From Nocardia vaccinii NBRC 15922 (GTDB lineage Bacteria > Actinomycetota > Actinomycetes > Mycobacteriales > Mycobacteriaceae): DNA of 64,000 bases. Shown here piece after piece: positions 24,729-34,865 of the stretch. Below the pieces are notes generated by a model, which searched no databases, was not told where the DNA came from, and saw only the letters and a list, made by a program, of their open reading frames with translations. The first letter of the stretch is position 1. Each line of letters starts with the position of its first letter. The position numbers were made by a program, and so were the translations under genes. The stretch is taken from positions 124,001-188,000 of the forward strand of contig NZ_BDCC01000005.1 of NCBI RefSeq assembly GCF_001613305.1, in the 5' to 3' direction.

Positions 24729-26317
24729 AGGTAGTCCTCGTCGGCCGTCTGCTTCCTGCGCAGCAGGTGGAAATTCTCGACCGTCATGAGCGGCAACAAC
24801 TTCCGGCCGGAATCCGCGCCGACCGGGCCCGTCTCGCCCATACCGGGGCCGCCGTCGTAGTCCAGACTGCACTCATCGGGCAGCGCGGTTTCCTCGAGCC
24901 GCTGGGCGTCGCCCACGGCCGCGGTCGGAATCACGTAGCGCTCATCGTATTTCGCGATCGCCAGCAGCCGGAACATCGCCCGCAGTTCAGCGCCGGTCAT
25001 GCCGACCGCCTCGGGAATCGATTCGTCGGGCGGGTCACCGAGATTGATGTCGCGGTGATAGGAACGCATGGCCGCGAGCCGGGCCAGCGCATCTTTGACC
25101 GGAATCACATCACCCGCGGTGAACAGCTCGGCCAGATATTCCACCGGAATCCGCAGGGTATCGATCGCGCCGAACAGATGCCCGGCGTCCTCGCCGTCGA
25201 ATCCGGTCTCGGCCAGCGAATCCACCACCGGCGACAGCGGCGGGATGTACCAGACCATCGGCAGGGTGCGGTATTCCGGATGCAGCGGGAGTGCGACACG
25301 ATATTTGCTGATCAGCGCGTGAACCGGAGAGCGACGAGCGGCGTCGATCCAATCCGCCGGAATCCCGGCCCGCTCGGCCTCATGCCGCACCCGCGGATCC
25401 TCCGGATCCAGGAAGACGCCCAGTTGCGCCTCGTAGAGGTCGGTATCGGACGGCGTGGAGGCCGCCTCGGTGACGCGGTCCGCGTCGTAGAGCACCACGC
25501 CCAGATATCGCAGCCGCCCGACGCAGGTCTCCGAGCACACCGTCGGCAGCCCGACCTCCATCCGCGGATAACACAGCGTGCACTTCTCGGCCTTGCCGGT
25601 CTTGTGGTTGAAGTAGATCTTCTTGTACGGACAACCCGTCACGCACATCCGCCAGCCGCGGCACCGGTCCTGATCGACCAGCACGATGCCGTCCTCACCG
25701 CGCTTGTACAGCGCGCCCGACGGGCAGGAGGCCACGCACGCCGGATTCAGGCAGTGTTCACAGATCCGCGGCAGATAGAACATGAACGTCTGCTCGAATT
25801 CGAATCTGACCTTCTCCGAGGCGGTTTCGCGAACCTTCCGGACGATCGGATCCTGATCACCGAATTCGGTGGCGCCACCGAGGTTGTCGTCCCAGTTGGA
25901 GCTCCACTCGATCCGCATCGGCTTACCCGACAGCAGCGAGCGCGGCGTCGCGACGGGGTAGTCGTCGCCGAGCGGGGCCTGGGTCAGCGCGCGATAGTCG
26001 TAGGTCCACGGCTCGTAGTAGTCCCGGATCAACGGCAGCACCGGATTTCCGAAGATGGACAACAGCTTTCGCAGCCGGCCGCCCGCCTTCAACTTCAACC
26101 GGCCCCGGCGGTCCAGCGTCCAGCCGCCCCGCCAACGTTCCTGATCCTCGTAGCGGCGCGGATACCCTTGTCCCGGACGGGTTTCCACATTGTTGAACCA
26201 GGCGTACTCCATACCGCCGCGATTGGTCCAGGTCTGCTTGCAAGTGACCGAGCAGGTGTGACACCCGATGCACTTGTCCAGATTCATCACCATTGCCAGC
26301 TGCGCCATCGGCCTCAT
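24725..26317 (-). CDS. narH: Respiratory nitrate reductase beta subunit (iron-sulfur)
   Basis: This 530-residue subunit wires NarI to NarG through four clusters. The Cys groups are CIGCHTCSVTCK near the N-terminus, CEHCLNPACVASCP, CRGWRMCVTGCP (Trp replacing one Cys, as expected for the [3Fe-4S] site), and CTLCYPRMEVGLPTVCSETC. The ATG at 26317 follows CAGGAGG at 10-base spacing and overlaps the narG stop (ATGA). All family motifs are present. Confidence 0.96.
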   Translation of the reverse strand: MRPMAQLAMVMNLDKCIGCHTCSVTCKQTWTNRGGMEYAWFNNVETRPGQGYPRRYEDQERWRGGWTLDRRGRLKLKAGGRLRKLLSIFGNPVLPLIRDYYEPWTYDYRALTQAPLGDDYPVATPRSLLSGKPMRIEWSSNWDDNLGGATEFGDQDPIVRKVRETASEKVRFEFEQTFMFYLPRICEHCLNPACVASCPSGALYKRGEDGIVLVDQDRCRGWRMCVTGCPYKKIYFNHKTGKAEKCTLCYPRMEVGLPTVCSETCVGRLRYLGVVLYDADRVTEAASTPSDTDLYEAQLGVFLDPEDPRVRHEAERAGIPADWIDAARRSPVHALISKYRVALPLHPEYRTLPMVWYIPPLSPVVDSLAETGFDGEDAGHLFGAIDTLRIPVEYLAELFTAGDVIPVKDALARLAAMRSYHRDINLGDPPDESIPEAVGMTGAELRAMFRLLAIAKYDERYVIPTAAVGDAQRLEETALPDECSLDYDGGPGMGETGPVGADSGRKLLPLMTVENFHLLRRKQTADEDYL

Positions 26318-29300
26318 CGGTACTGCACCTCCTGGGATCGGCGGCGGATCACGGTCACTTCGTCACGTTGATTTCCGGTCGGCCCGAAATAATTGAAACC
26401 CCAGCACAATTGGGCGTAGCCGCCGATGAGGTGACTCGGTTTGAGCAGCAGCCGGGTCAGCGAGTTGTGTGTCCCGCCGCGGCGTCCGGTGTGCTCGGTG
26501 CGCGGGACGTTCACCGTGCGCTCCTGCGCGTGATGCATGTAGACGGTGCCCGCGGGCATCCGGTGCGAGACGATCGCGCGGGCCACCACCACACCATTGC
26601 GGTTCACCGCCTCGATCCAGTCGTTGTCCGCCACCCCGATCGACTCGGCATCCGACGGCGCCATCCAGATCACCTGTCCGCCGCGCGAGAGCGAGAGCAT
26701 GAACAGGTTGTCCTGGTACTCGGAGTGGATCGACCACTTGTTGTGCGGGGTGAGGTACCGCACGGTGACCTGGCGCGAGCCGTCTGGCCCGAGTTCGGGT
26801 TCGCCGAACAAGCGGCTCATATCCAGCGGCGGACGGTAGACCGGCAGACATTCGCCGACCTCGGCCATCCAGTCGTGGTCCAGGAAGAAGTGCTGCCGTC
26901 CGGTCAGCGTGTGCCACGGCCGGAACTGTTCGATGTTCTGGGTGAAGGCGGTGTACCGGCGACCGCCGCTCTCACTGCCCGACCACTCCGGCGAGGTGAT
27001 CACCGGAACGGGCGCGGCCTGGGTGTCGGCATAGGTGACGCGCTTGCCCTCATGCTCGGCCGCGAGCTCGGCCATCGCCTGCCCGGTGCGGCGTTCCAGG
27101 GTGCGGAAACCCTGAGTTGCCAAGTGGCCGTTGGTGGTTCCGGACAGCGCCAGGATGGTGTCGGCCACGTGCACCGCGGTCTCGAGGCGCGGACGTCCCG
27201 CCGCCGGACCCGATTCGACCACGCCGTTGAGCGAACCCAGATACGAGACCTCCGCGTCGGGTCGCAGGGCGATACCCTTCACCGGCAGGCCCAGCTCCTC
27301 CACCAGCGGTCCGAGCGCCGCGAATTTGGCTCCGATCGCGGTGTAGTCGCGTTCGACGACGGTCAATGCCGGAAATGTGCGGCCGGGCACCGGTGCGCAT
27401 TCCTCGCGCCGCCAATCCCGCACCACCCCGCCCGGCTGCGCCATCTCGCCCGGGGTGTCGTGCTGTAAGGCAGTGGCCACCAGGTCATGCCGGACGCCGA
27501 GATGTTCGCGCGCCAGTTCGCTGAGCCGATCGGCCAGGGCTCGGAAGATCTCGAAATCGGTGCGCGCCTGCCAGGGCGGATCGACCGCGGGGGAGAAGGC
27601 GTGCACGAAGGGATGCATATCGGTGGAAGACAGATCGTGCTTCTCGTACCAGGTCGCCGCAGGCAGCGTGATATCCGACAGCAGCGTCGAGGAGGTCATC
27701 CGGAAGTCCAGGGAGACCAGCAGATCCAGCTTGCCCTCGACAGGCTCGTTGTGCCACCGCACATCTCGCGGGCGCGATCGGCGCGGCGCCTCCTGCGCGG
27801 ACAGCGAGGACTGCGTGCCCAGCAGATGTTTGGTGAAGTATTCCGCGCCCTTGGCCGAGGAGCCGAGCAGATTGGACCGCCACAGCATCAGCACGCGCGG
27901 CCAGTTGCGCGGGTCGTCGGGATCTTCGATGGCGAATTTCAATGTGCCGGAAAGTATTTCGTTGACCGCCCGGCCGACCGCATGTTCGCCCTCGCCCAGT
28001 TCGAGCGGATTGCGGTCGAAGGTCGGATAGGACGGCATCCAGCCCAGCCGGGTGGCCTGCGCCAGGCAGTCGATCGCGGTCATCCCGGCGAAACGTCCCG
28101 CACCCAGCGGTGAGGCGAGGGTGTCGGCGGTGAACCGGTCGTACCGCCACTGATCGGTGTGCACGAACCAATGGCCGGTGCCGATGGCCTGCCGGGCCGG
28201 GCGCGCCCAGTCGATCGCACCGGCGAGGGTGGACCAGCCGGTGAACGGCCGCACCTTCTCCTGGCCGACGTAATGCGCCCACCCGCCGCCGTTGCGGCCC
28301 TGACATCCGGTGAGCTGCAACAACGCCAGAAATGTTCGATAGATCGTCTCGGAGTGGAACCAGTGATTGGTGCCCGCGCCCATCAGGATCATGCACCGGC
28401 CGCGCGATTTCTCCGCGGTGGCCGCGAATTCCCGGGCGATCCGGATACACGCCGCGGCCGGAACCGAGGTGTGTTCCTCCTGCCAGGCGGGAGTGCCGGG
28501 GCCGGCGGGATCTTCGTAGGACTCGGGCCAGTCGCCGGGCAGTTCGCCCCGGCGCACCCCGTACCCGGCCAGCAGCAGGTCGAAGACGGTCGTCACCAGC
28601 GGACCGTCCGGGCCCAGGCGTCGCGCGGGCACGCCGCGGCGCAGCACCTCGCCGTGGCTCTGGGCGTCCGCGCCGCCGTCGGTGTCGAAGCGCGGCAACA
28701 ACACCGGCACACCGTCGCCGCGGCCGTACAGGGTCAGTACCGGGACGATCGAGCCCAGATTCAGATTCCAGTGTCCCGCACCGGATTCGGACCAGCGGAA
28801 GCCGATCGATCCGGGTGGGACGGCGAGCTCGCCGGTATTCTCGTCCAGCACAACGGTTTTCCACTCCGCTTCCTCGCTGCTATCGCCGAGGTCGGCCGCG
28901 CGTACGAATTTGCCCGGTACCCAGGCGTCTTCGTGTTCGACGAGGGTGACCAGAAAGGGCAGATCGGTGAACCGGCGCACGTAATCGGTGAAGAACGGGA
29001 CCTGGCGTTCCACGAAGCATTCCCGCAGGATCACATGTCCCATCGCCATCGCCAGTGCGGCGTCGGTGCCCGGATGCGGATGCAACCACTGGTCGGCGAA
29101 TTTCGCGTTGTCGGCGTAATCCGGTGCGACCACGACGACCTTCTGACCGCGATAGCGGGCCTCGGCCATCCAGTGCGCGTCCGGGGTGCGGGTGACCGGG
29201 ACGTTCGAACCCCACATGATCAGGTAGGCCGCATCCCACCAGTCGCCCGATTCGGGGACGTCGGTCTGATCGCCGAACACCTGCGGTGAGGCCACCGGCA

Positions 29301-29979
29301 GATCGGCGTACCAGTCGTAGAAGGAGATCATCGGCGCGCCGATCAACGCCATGAACCGCGCACCCGCCGCATGCGAGACCATCGACATCGCCGGGATCGG
29401 GGAGAATCCGGCGATCCGGTCCGGACCGTACGTCGCGATCGTGTGCACATGTGCCGCGGCGATGATCTCGAGCGTCTCGTCCCATTGCGCGCGCACGAGC
29501 CCGCCCTTGCCGCGGGCCTGCTGATATTCGAGTCGCCGGGCGGCATCGGACTGGATCTGGGCCCATGCCCGCACCGGATCGCCGGTGCGCTTCTTCGCCT
29601 TGCGATACATGTCCAGCAGGACGCCGCGAATGTAGGGATAGCGCACGCGCGTCGGGGAGTAGGTGTACCAGGAGAAGGACGCACCCCGTGGACAGCCGCG
29701 CGGCTCGTACTCCGGGCGGTCCGGGCCCACCGACGGATAATCGGTCGCCTGCGTCTCCCAGGTGATGATGCCGTCCTTGACGTACACCTTCCACCGGCAT
29801 GATCCGGTGCAGTTCACGCCGTGCGTGGAGTAGACGATCTTGTCGTGGCTCCAGCGGTCACGGTAGAAGACGTCACCTTCGGTGCCGCCGCGATAGACGA
29901 CGCTGTGCAGATCGGGTGCGGTAGCGCCCCGATGAAAGTACTTGCCCGTTTCGAGAATCAGTGCGTCCGGTTCCGCCAT
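26314..29979 (-). CDS. narG: Respiratory nitrate reductase alpha subunit (molybdenum)
   Basis: This 1221-residue catalytic subunit reduces nitrate to nitrite. The N-terminal [4Fe-4S] site has HGVNCTGSC, with a further Cys in PRGCPRGAS. The molybdenum-ligand aspartate region is YDWYADLPVASPQVFG (about residues 221-236). ATG 29979 is chosen because AAAGGA lies upstream and the length agrees with known NarG; the ORF extends 130 codons further without support. There is no twin-arginine signal, so the enzyme faces the cytoplasm. First gene of narGHJI. No narK, narXL or molybdenum-cofactor gene is adjacent. Confidence 0.97.
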   Translation of the reverse strand: MAEPDALILETGKYFHRGATAPDLHSVVYRGGTEGDVFYRDRWSHDKIVYSTHGVNCTGSCRWKVYVKDGIITWETQATDYPSVGPDRPEYEPRGCPRGASFSWYTYSPTRVRYPYIRGVLLDMYRKAKKRTGDPVRAWAQIQSDAARRLEYQQARGKGGLVRAQWDETLEIIAAAHVHTIATYGPDRIAGFSPIPAMSMVSHAAGARFMALIGAPMISFYDWYADLPVASPQVFGDQTDVPESGDWWDAAYLIMWGSNVPVTRTPDAHWMAEARYRGQKVVVVAPDYADNAKFADQWLHPHPGTDAALAMAMGHVILRECFVERQVPFFTDYVRRFTDLPFLVTLVEHEDAWVPGKFVRAADLGDSSEEAEWKTVVLDENTGELAVPPGSIGFRWSESGAGHWNLNLGSIVPVLTLYGRGDGVPVLLPRFDTDGGADAQSHGEVLRRGVPARRLGPDGPLVTTVFDLLLAGYGVRRGELPGDWPESYEDPAGPGTPAWQEEHTSVPAAACIRIAREFAATAEKSRGRCMILMGAGTNHWFHSETIYRTFLALLQLTGCQGRNGGGWAHYVGQEKVRPFTGWSTLAGAIDWARPARQAIGTGHWFVHTDQWRYDRFTADTLASPLGAGRFAGMTAIDCLAQATRLGWMPSYPTFDRNPLELGEGEHAVGRAVNEILSGTLKFAIEDPDDPRNWPRVLMLWRSNLLGSSAKGAEYFTKHLLGTQSSLSAQEAPRRSRPRDVRWHNEPVEGKLDLLVSLDFRMTSSTLLSDITLPAATWYEKHDLSSTDMHPFVHAFSPAVDPPWQARTDFEIFRALADRLSELAREHLGVRHDLVATALQHDTPGEMAQPGGVVRDWRREECAPVPGRTFPALTVVERDYTAIGAKFAALGPLVEELGLPVKGIALRPDAEVSYLGSLNGVVESGPAAGRPRLETAVHVADTILALSGTTNGHLATQGFRTLERRTGQAMAELAAEHEGKRVTYADTQAAPVPVITSPEWSGSESGGRRYTAFTQNIEQFRPWHTLTGRQHFFLDHDWMAEVGECLPVYRPPLDMSRLFGEPELGPDGSRQVTVRYLTPHNKWSIHSEYQDNLFMLSLSRGGQVIWMAPSDAESIGVADNDWIEAVNRNGVVVARAIVSHRMPAGTVYMHHAQERTVNVPRTEHTGRRGGTHNSLTRLLLKPSHLIGGYAQLCWGFNYFGPTGNQRDEVTVIRRRSQEVQYR

Positions 29980-30043
29980 GGCTGTGCGATCCTTTCGACC
30001 CTCGGGACGGGCACCACCTCGACGACTGTATCGTTCGCACGGC

Positions 30044-30060
30044 GAAGTTCGGCCGACTTC
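30044..30060. promoter_or_regulatory. Inverted repeat in the narG/transporter divergent region
   Basis: GAAGT and ACTTC flank TCGGCCG. It lies 65 bp upstream of the narG start, where an activator or repressor of nitrate respiration would be expected. The regulator is unknown and five-base arms can arise by chance. Confidence 0.3.
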
Positions 30061-30098
30061 CCGGCGGCGTTCTGCGCGGCGGGGTGCGGATGCCGCTT

Positions 30099-30120
30099 CG
30101 CCACATGTCAGACTGTGGCG
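30099..30120. promoter_or_regulatory. Inverted repeat directly before the TDT transporter start
   Basis: CGCCACA and TGTGGCG are perfect 7-base arms with an 8-base spacer, ending one base before GTG 30122. The position fits a repressor operator or an RNA hairpin covering the start. It also raises the chance that the real start is ATG 30192. Confidence 0.4.
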
Positions 30121-30121
30121 C

Positions 30122-31156
30122 GTGGGTGAGTCGGACAACCGCCGTGCCGCATCCCTGCGAAATCTGAAGCCCGCCTGGTTCGCCTCGGTGATGGCCACCG
30201 GCATCGTCGCGCGCGCCGTCTCGGGCGCGGGCTGGCAGTGGGGCGGTGACGCACTGCTGATCATCGGACTGCTGACCTTCGCCGGGCTGACGATCGCCAT
30301 GGTGGCTCGGGCGTTTCGCCATCCGCGCGAGATGGCCGCCGACGCCGGGAATCCGGCGGTCGGATTCACTTATCTGACCTTCGTCGCCGGGGCCGGAGTG
30401 CTCTCGACCGGACTGAGTGCCCATGGTCTCGCCGCCGCGGCGCTGGCTCTGCTCGCCATCGCCGCGATTGCCTGGCTTATTCTCTGCTACCTGATTCCGG
30501 CCGGATTCATGGTGCACCACAACACGGCTCCGGGAATGACCGGCGCGGACGGCACCTGGCTGCTGTGGGTGGTCGGCACCCAATCGCTGGCCGTGGCCGC
30601 CAGCGCACTGCCCGCGCCGTGGGCACACCGGTTCGCCACTCCCGCACTGCTGGTCTGGTCGATCGGCAGCATGCTCTACGGCATCGTGGCCGCACTGGTA
30701 CTCGGTGCGCTGTTCGCGAAGGAACTCACGCCCGCGACCCTGGTGCCGCCGTACTGGATCTTCATGGGCGCCACCGCGATCAGCGTGCTGGCCGCCGCCA
30801 AACTGATCGACCGCACCTCCGATCACCTCGTCGCGCTGACCCAGCCGGTGCTGATCGGCGCGACGGTGGTGTTGTGGGCGTTCGGCACCTGGCTGATTCC
30901 CGCGCTGCTGATCGGCGGCGTCTGGCGATATCTGATCGAACATTTCCGCCGGAGCTTCGATCCGTCGCTGTGGAGCATCGTCTTCCCGATCGGCATGTAC
31001 GGCGTCGGCACTCGCGAATTCGGTCTGGCCGTAGGTGAATCGTGGATGGTGACGTTCGGGCGGGCCGAGGCGTGGGTGGCGTTGGCGGCGTGGATCGTGG
31101 TCGCGGGTGCCACGGTCGCGCAGTACGTGCCGTTTTTCCGGCGGGCGGTGCCGTAA
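30122..31156 (+). CDS. TDT/SLAC1-family transporter
   Basis: This 344-residue membrane protein has about ten helices and the family opening LKPAWFASVMATGIVA. The TDT/SLAC1 family covers TehA-like channels, malate/C4-dicarboxylate carriers and sulfite exporters; some transport anions. Being divergent from narG it might move nitrite or another anion, but this is inference from position only. GTG 30122 is assumed; no ribosome binding site is clear. Confidence 0.8.
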   Translation: MGESDNRRAASLRNLKPAWFASVMATGIVARAVSGAGWQWGGDALLIIGLLTFAGLTIAMVARAFRHPREMAADAGNPAVGFTYLTFVAGAGVLSTGLSAHGLAAAALALLAIAAIAWLILCYLIPAGFMVHHNTAPGMTGADGTWLLWVVGTQSLAVAASALPAPWAHRFATPALLVWSIGSMLYGIVAALVLGALFAKELTPATLVPPYWIFMGATAISVLAAAKLIDRTSDHLVALTQPVLIGATVVLWAFGTWLIPALLIGGVWRYLIEHFRRSFDPSLWSIVFPIGMYGVGTREFGLAVGESWMVTFGRAEAWVALAAWIVVAGATVAQYVPFFRRAVP

Positions 31157-31165
31157 GTGCCGACA

Positions 31166-31206
31166 CCCCAGGTGATCTCGACCGAACTCGCCGAGAACAC
31201 CTGGGG
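31166..31206. terminator. Bidirectional terminator
   Basis: CCCCAGGTG (31166-31174) pairs with CACCTGGGG (31198-31206). After one A/A mismatch, TCTCG (31176-31180) pairs with CGAGA (31192-31196). It lies between two convergent genes. Confidence 0.7.
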
Positions 31207-31268
31207 CCGGGCTATCTGTGGAACAACGCCGAGCGCGGGTCAGGCGTCGGCTGGGTGCGGTACCGCTG

Positions 31269-32264
31269 TCAGAACTCTCCGGCGACGCCGAGTACCGTGC
31301 GACCCGAGTGCCGCCCCTCGCGAATCTCGCGCAGCACCGATTCGGCCTCGGTGATCGGGGCGTAGTTCTCCAGCTCCGACAGATGCCGCGGTTTGAGATC
31401 CTTGCCCAGGCGGGTCCACAGGGCACGACGCTGCTCGATCGGGAATTGCACCGAATCGATGCCGAGCAGGGCGACACCACGCAGGATGAAGGGCATAACC
31501 GTGGTGGGCAGCCCGGTACCGCCGGTGAGTCCGCTGACCGCGGCCGCACCGCCGTAATCAATCGTGCTGAGGACGTAGGCGAGGGATTTGCCGCCGACGC
31601 TGTCCACCGCGGCGGCCCACTGCGCCTTACCGAGCGGACGGATCTTCGCCTCCGGGTCCTCGGGCAGGCGGCCGATCACCGATTTCGCACCCAATGCCGA
31701 AAGACGCTCGCCCGCATCGGATTTACCTGTGGAGGCGACCACCTCGAAGCCGAGACCGGCCAGAATGTCCACCGCTACGCTGCCGACGCCGCCGGTCGCG
31801 CCGGTGACCAGGACCGGACCGGCATCCGGGGTCAGGCCGCGATCCAGCAGGGCCTGCACACTCAGCGCCGCGGTGAATCCGGCCGTGCCCAGGGCGGCGG
31901 CCTCGCGCGGGGTGAGACTCTCGAGCCTGACCACCCATTCCGCCGGGACCCGGGCGTATTCGGCGAATCCGCCGTTGTGCGCGACGCCGATGTCGTAGCC
32001 GTGCGCGATCACCGGATCGCCGGGTACGAAGGACGGGTCCTCCGATGCGGACACCTCACCGATGATGTCGATGCCCGGAACGATCGGATACTTGCGCACC
32101 ACCCCGCCGCCCCGCGTGATCGCCAGCCCGTCCTTGAAGTTCGCACTCGAATAGAGCACCTTGATCGTGACCGTGCCCGGCCCGAGGAAGTCGTCGCCGA
32201 CCTCCTCACGCGTCAACACGACCCCGTCGTCCGTCTCGTGTGCCACCATCGCCAAGAACATCAT
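31269..32264 (-). CDS. AcuI/YhdH-type acryloyl-CoA reductase-like oxidoreductase
   Basis: This 331-residue medium-chain reductase begins MMFLAMVAHETDDGVVLT. It has the conserved YSSANFKDGLAITRGGGVVR block (about 36-55) and the NADPH site VTGATGGVGSVAVDILA (about 150-166), with no zinc ligands. Homologues reduce acryloyl-CoA and related acyl-CoAs. Several in-frame ATGs lie close together (32264, 32261, 32276); 32264 is a compromise. Convergent with the TDT transporter. Confidence 0.88.
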   Translation of the reverse strand: MMFLAMVAHETDDGVVLTREEVGDDFLGPGTVTIKVLYSSANFKDGLAITRGGGVVRKYPIVPGIDIIGEVSASEDPSFVPGDPVIAHGYDIGVAHNGGFAEYARVPAEWVVRLESLTPREAAALGTAGFTAALSVQALLDRGLTPDAGPVLVTGATGGVGSVAVDILAGLGFEVVASTGKSDAGERLSALGAKSVIGRLPEDPEAKIRPLGKAQWAAAVDSVGGKSLAYVLSTIDYGGAAAVSGLTGGTGLPTTVMPFILRGVALLGIDSVQFPIEQRRALWTRLGKDLKPRHLSELENYAPITEAESVLREIREGRHSGRTVLGVAGEF

Positions 32265-32537
32265 GGGTCCGAGCATAGGGCGACCGCGCCTGCCCAGCGA
32301 GCATCGAATGACAGCCGCACCCCTTGTGCTATGGGGCCGGCTACAGGGCGGCCGGAGGGCGCACCCTTCGCACCGAATATTCACCGCGTTCGATGTGCGG
32401 CGCCGACAGCATGCCACCATGAAGACATACCAGGGCCATCGAACCATTCCCGGATCCACACCTCCGTGGCAGATCCTTCGCGGCTGGTGGCAGGGATCAT
32501 TCGGCCGGGAGCCTCGGCCGGCGAATCCGCGCGCCGG

Positions 32538-34427
32538 TCAATGTGAATACGAGGCCACGCCGACCGGACCCGCGCCCAGACAGACGTGCAAACCCGGTGT
32601 GGCAACGCCGATTCGCAGCAGCGTGCCGCCGCCGATGACGCGGACGTAGACCGTGTTCAGGCCCTCGCGGACCGGGGCGACGACGGTTTCGCCGTGTTCG
32701 AGGGCGACGGTGATCCGGCCGTCGCGGCCGGCCAGATAGTTGAGCTGGGCGGTCCAGGCGTTATCGATCATGGGGCCGTCGAGCGGGACGGGGACCGGCT
32801 GCGTGCCGGATATCGCGTAGCCGCACCCGCGGACGGGGCCGCGGCGGATCCCCCGGTTCCACCAGACCGCGGCGTCGACGATCCGGCCCTCGTCGGTGAT
32901 CATGCGCAGACGGGGCGTGGCATGGGCGAACATGTTCGGGGGCGCGAGGGGGGAGAGCACCACACTGATCCGGTTCAGCGGATAGGCCAAGGGGTTCAGC
33001 ACTTTCCACGGCACCTCCTGTTCGAGCAGGGGTGGGCCGCCCGCGGCCAGCTCGGATTTCACGGTGGTGAGGTAGACCCGGGTCGGACTGACGGACCAGG
33101 ATCGGCTGAACGTGATCGTCGACCACAGACTGCTCGCCACGAACGCCGCGACCAGCGCGACCGCGATCGGTGGCCGCACTCCGCGCCGAACCACTCGGCG
33201 CGGCCCGGCCCGCAACAGCAGCGCACCAGCGACGGTCAGCGGAACGGCCAGATCCGCGAGGTAGCGCAGCGATTGGGTCAGCTCGTCGGTGGTGTACGGT
33301 CCGCCCCGGATCAGCGCCACCGGCAGTTGCGCGGCCAGCACGTAGACCACCACGGCCACCCAGACCGGCCACACCCGGCGCCTGGTCCGGATCGAATACA
33401 CCACGAGCGCGCCGATGATCAGCCAGGCAAGCACCACCGCCCAGACCGGCGCCGCCGCCCACGGCGTCGAGGGCACCCACCGTTCCCAGCGCCACGGCCC
33501 GCCCACCAGTGCGGGCACGATGCCACGCGATATCGCGTGATCCAGCAGCGCCCGCACCCCGGCCGGGGTGCTGCGTACCGCCGAGACGTGCACCACCGTG
33601 AGATAGATCGCGCCCCAGCAGATCAGCACCGCCGCCGCGCCGACCCACAATCGCGCGCCGCGCCGCGCCACGGTGCGGATCGCGTGCTCACCCCCGTCGA
33701 CGTACCGGATCAGCCCGGCCGCGACGAAAGCCACGAACGGCACGATCACCGACTTCTCGAAGAACAGCAGCGCCGCCGCCAGCACCACACAGCCGGACAG
33801 CGCGTACCGCCCCCGGCCGGTCCGGATCAGCAACACCGCATCGCCCACGACCCAGGCCAGCGCGATCTGCAGCGGCAAGGCGTTCAGCGCGGCGGACCAC
33901 CAGGCGAACGCGGGCAACGTCAGCGGGCAGAACAGGTAGAAGGCCAGCGGAATCAGCAGCGTCCACCGGGTGCTGCGAGCCATGGCAGCAGCGCGCTCCC
34001 GCAGCCCCCGCCCGGCATCTCGGCCCGACCCGTACTCCGGCGAGGTCAGCGCGAGCAACATGCGCAGCACCGCCGCCGAGGCGAGCAACTGCAACACCAG
34101 CATCGAGAGCACCGGACCGGCCCACAGGTACGGACCCAGCCGCGTGATCACCCAGGCGACGGCGAATGCCGCGGGCATGAAATGCCCGTCGTGGTCGTAC
34201 AGCAGCAGATTCGCCGAGAACAGCGGCAATCGCCCCGACCGCCCCGCGAGGATCAGATCGTCCCAGTAGAAATAGCCCCGACCGGCCAACCACCCCCGAA
34301 CCATCAGTTGCACCACGACGAGCCCGATCGCCACAGCCGGCGGCCCGTTCACCCACCCCCGGCGCAGGCCATCCGCCACTCGCGGCGTGGATACCGCCTC
34401 CGACGATCCGGCCGACGCGATATCCAT
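32538..34427 (-). CDS. Large integral membrane protein, possibly GT-C glycosyltransferase-like
   Basis: The 629-residue protein has about ten hydrophobic helices over residues 30-480 and a soluble C-terminal domain of ~150 residues that should face outside. The first loop has YFYWDDLILAGRSGRL; acidic DD pairs in that loop occur in GT-C transferases. No other family motif is recognisable, so the assignment is tentative. ATG 34427 follows a GGTGGGG stretch. It stands alone, 111 bp before the end of a possible larger ORF that I do not accept. Confidence 0.65.
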   Translation of the reverse strand: MDIASAGSSEAVSTPRVADGLRRGWVNGPPAVAIGLVVVQLMVRGWLAGRGYFYWDDLILAGRSGRLPLFSANLLLYDHDGHFMPAAFAVAWVITRLGPYLWAGPVLSMLVLQLLASAAVLRMLLALTSPEYGSGRDAGRGLRERAAAMARSTRWTLLIPLAFYLFCPLTLPAFAWWSAALNALPLQIALAWVVGDAVLLIRTGRGRYALSGCVVLAAALLFFEKSVIVPFVAFVAAGLIRYVDGGEHAIRTVARRGARLWVGAAAVLICWGAIYLTVVHVSAVRSTPAGVRALLDHAISRGIVPALVGGPWRWERWVPSTPWAAAPVWAVVLAWLIIGALVVYSIRTRRRVWPVWVAVVVYVLAAQLPVALIRGGPYTTDELTQSLRYLADLAVPLTVAGALLLRAGPRRVVRRGVRPPIAVALVAAFVASSLWSTITFSRSWSVSPTRVYLTTVKSELAAGGPPLLEQEVPWKVLNPLAYPLNRISVVLSPLAPPNMFAHATPRLRMITDEGRIVDAAVWWNRGIRRGPVRGCGYAISGTQPVPVPLDGPMIDNAWTAQLNYLAGRDGRITVALEHGETVVAPVREGLNTVYVRVIGGGTLLRIGVATPGLHVCLGAGPVGVASYSH

Positions 34428-34865
34428 GGCACCCCACCATAGTGGCGAATCCCGATTCCGTCGGAGGTGATCCGCACACCGACCCGAATCGACGCTGCGC
34501 GTGCACGAAAAACACTCTCCGGGAACAAGATCCGCACGCGACCGCGGCGCGATCCGCTGCCGGCACGACCGCCGCACGTGCACGACCACGTCACACGCCC
34601 GAGCGGTAGGCCCGACGGGGTCACGGGGTGAGGCCACCAGTCCAGGGACATGTTCGCTCGGTCTCGGGTGAGTCACACGCAGGGCCGGAGGTCGGCGGCG
34701 GCGCGGCCCGCCGAGTCCGGGACCCGGGCGGGCCGGGCGTACCGGCACAGATCATTCCGGCGACGGCGAGCGGTGCGCAGCCGCTGCCGGGGCGCGGGTG
34801 AAGTCGCAGGTGGCGCCGCCGAAATCGACGACGCCCCGGTGTGCGGGCCGCGGACGGCGCGCGGG
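34428..34865. other. Intergenic region without a supported gene
   Basis: 438 bp upstream of the membrane protein and downstream of the crotonase. ORFs here have extreme Arg/Gly content and no domain. A short AAAAACACTCTCCGGG patch at about 34507-34523 is AT-richer and may be part of the membrane protein promoter. Confidence 0.35.

Noticed and set aside
32586..34442. 618-codon ORF opposite the large membrane protein
   Set aside because: Arg/His/Pro-rich shadow; the minus-strand product has proper membrane helices.
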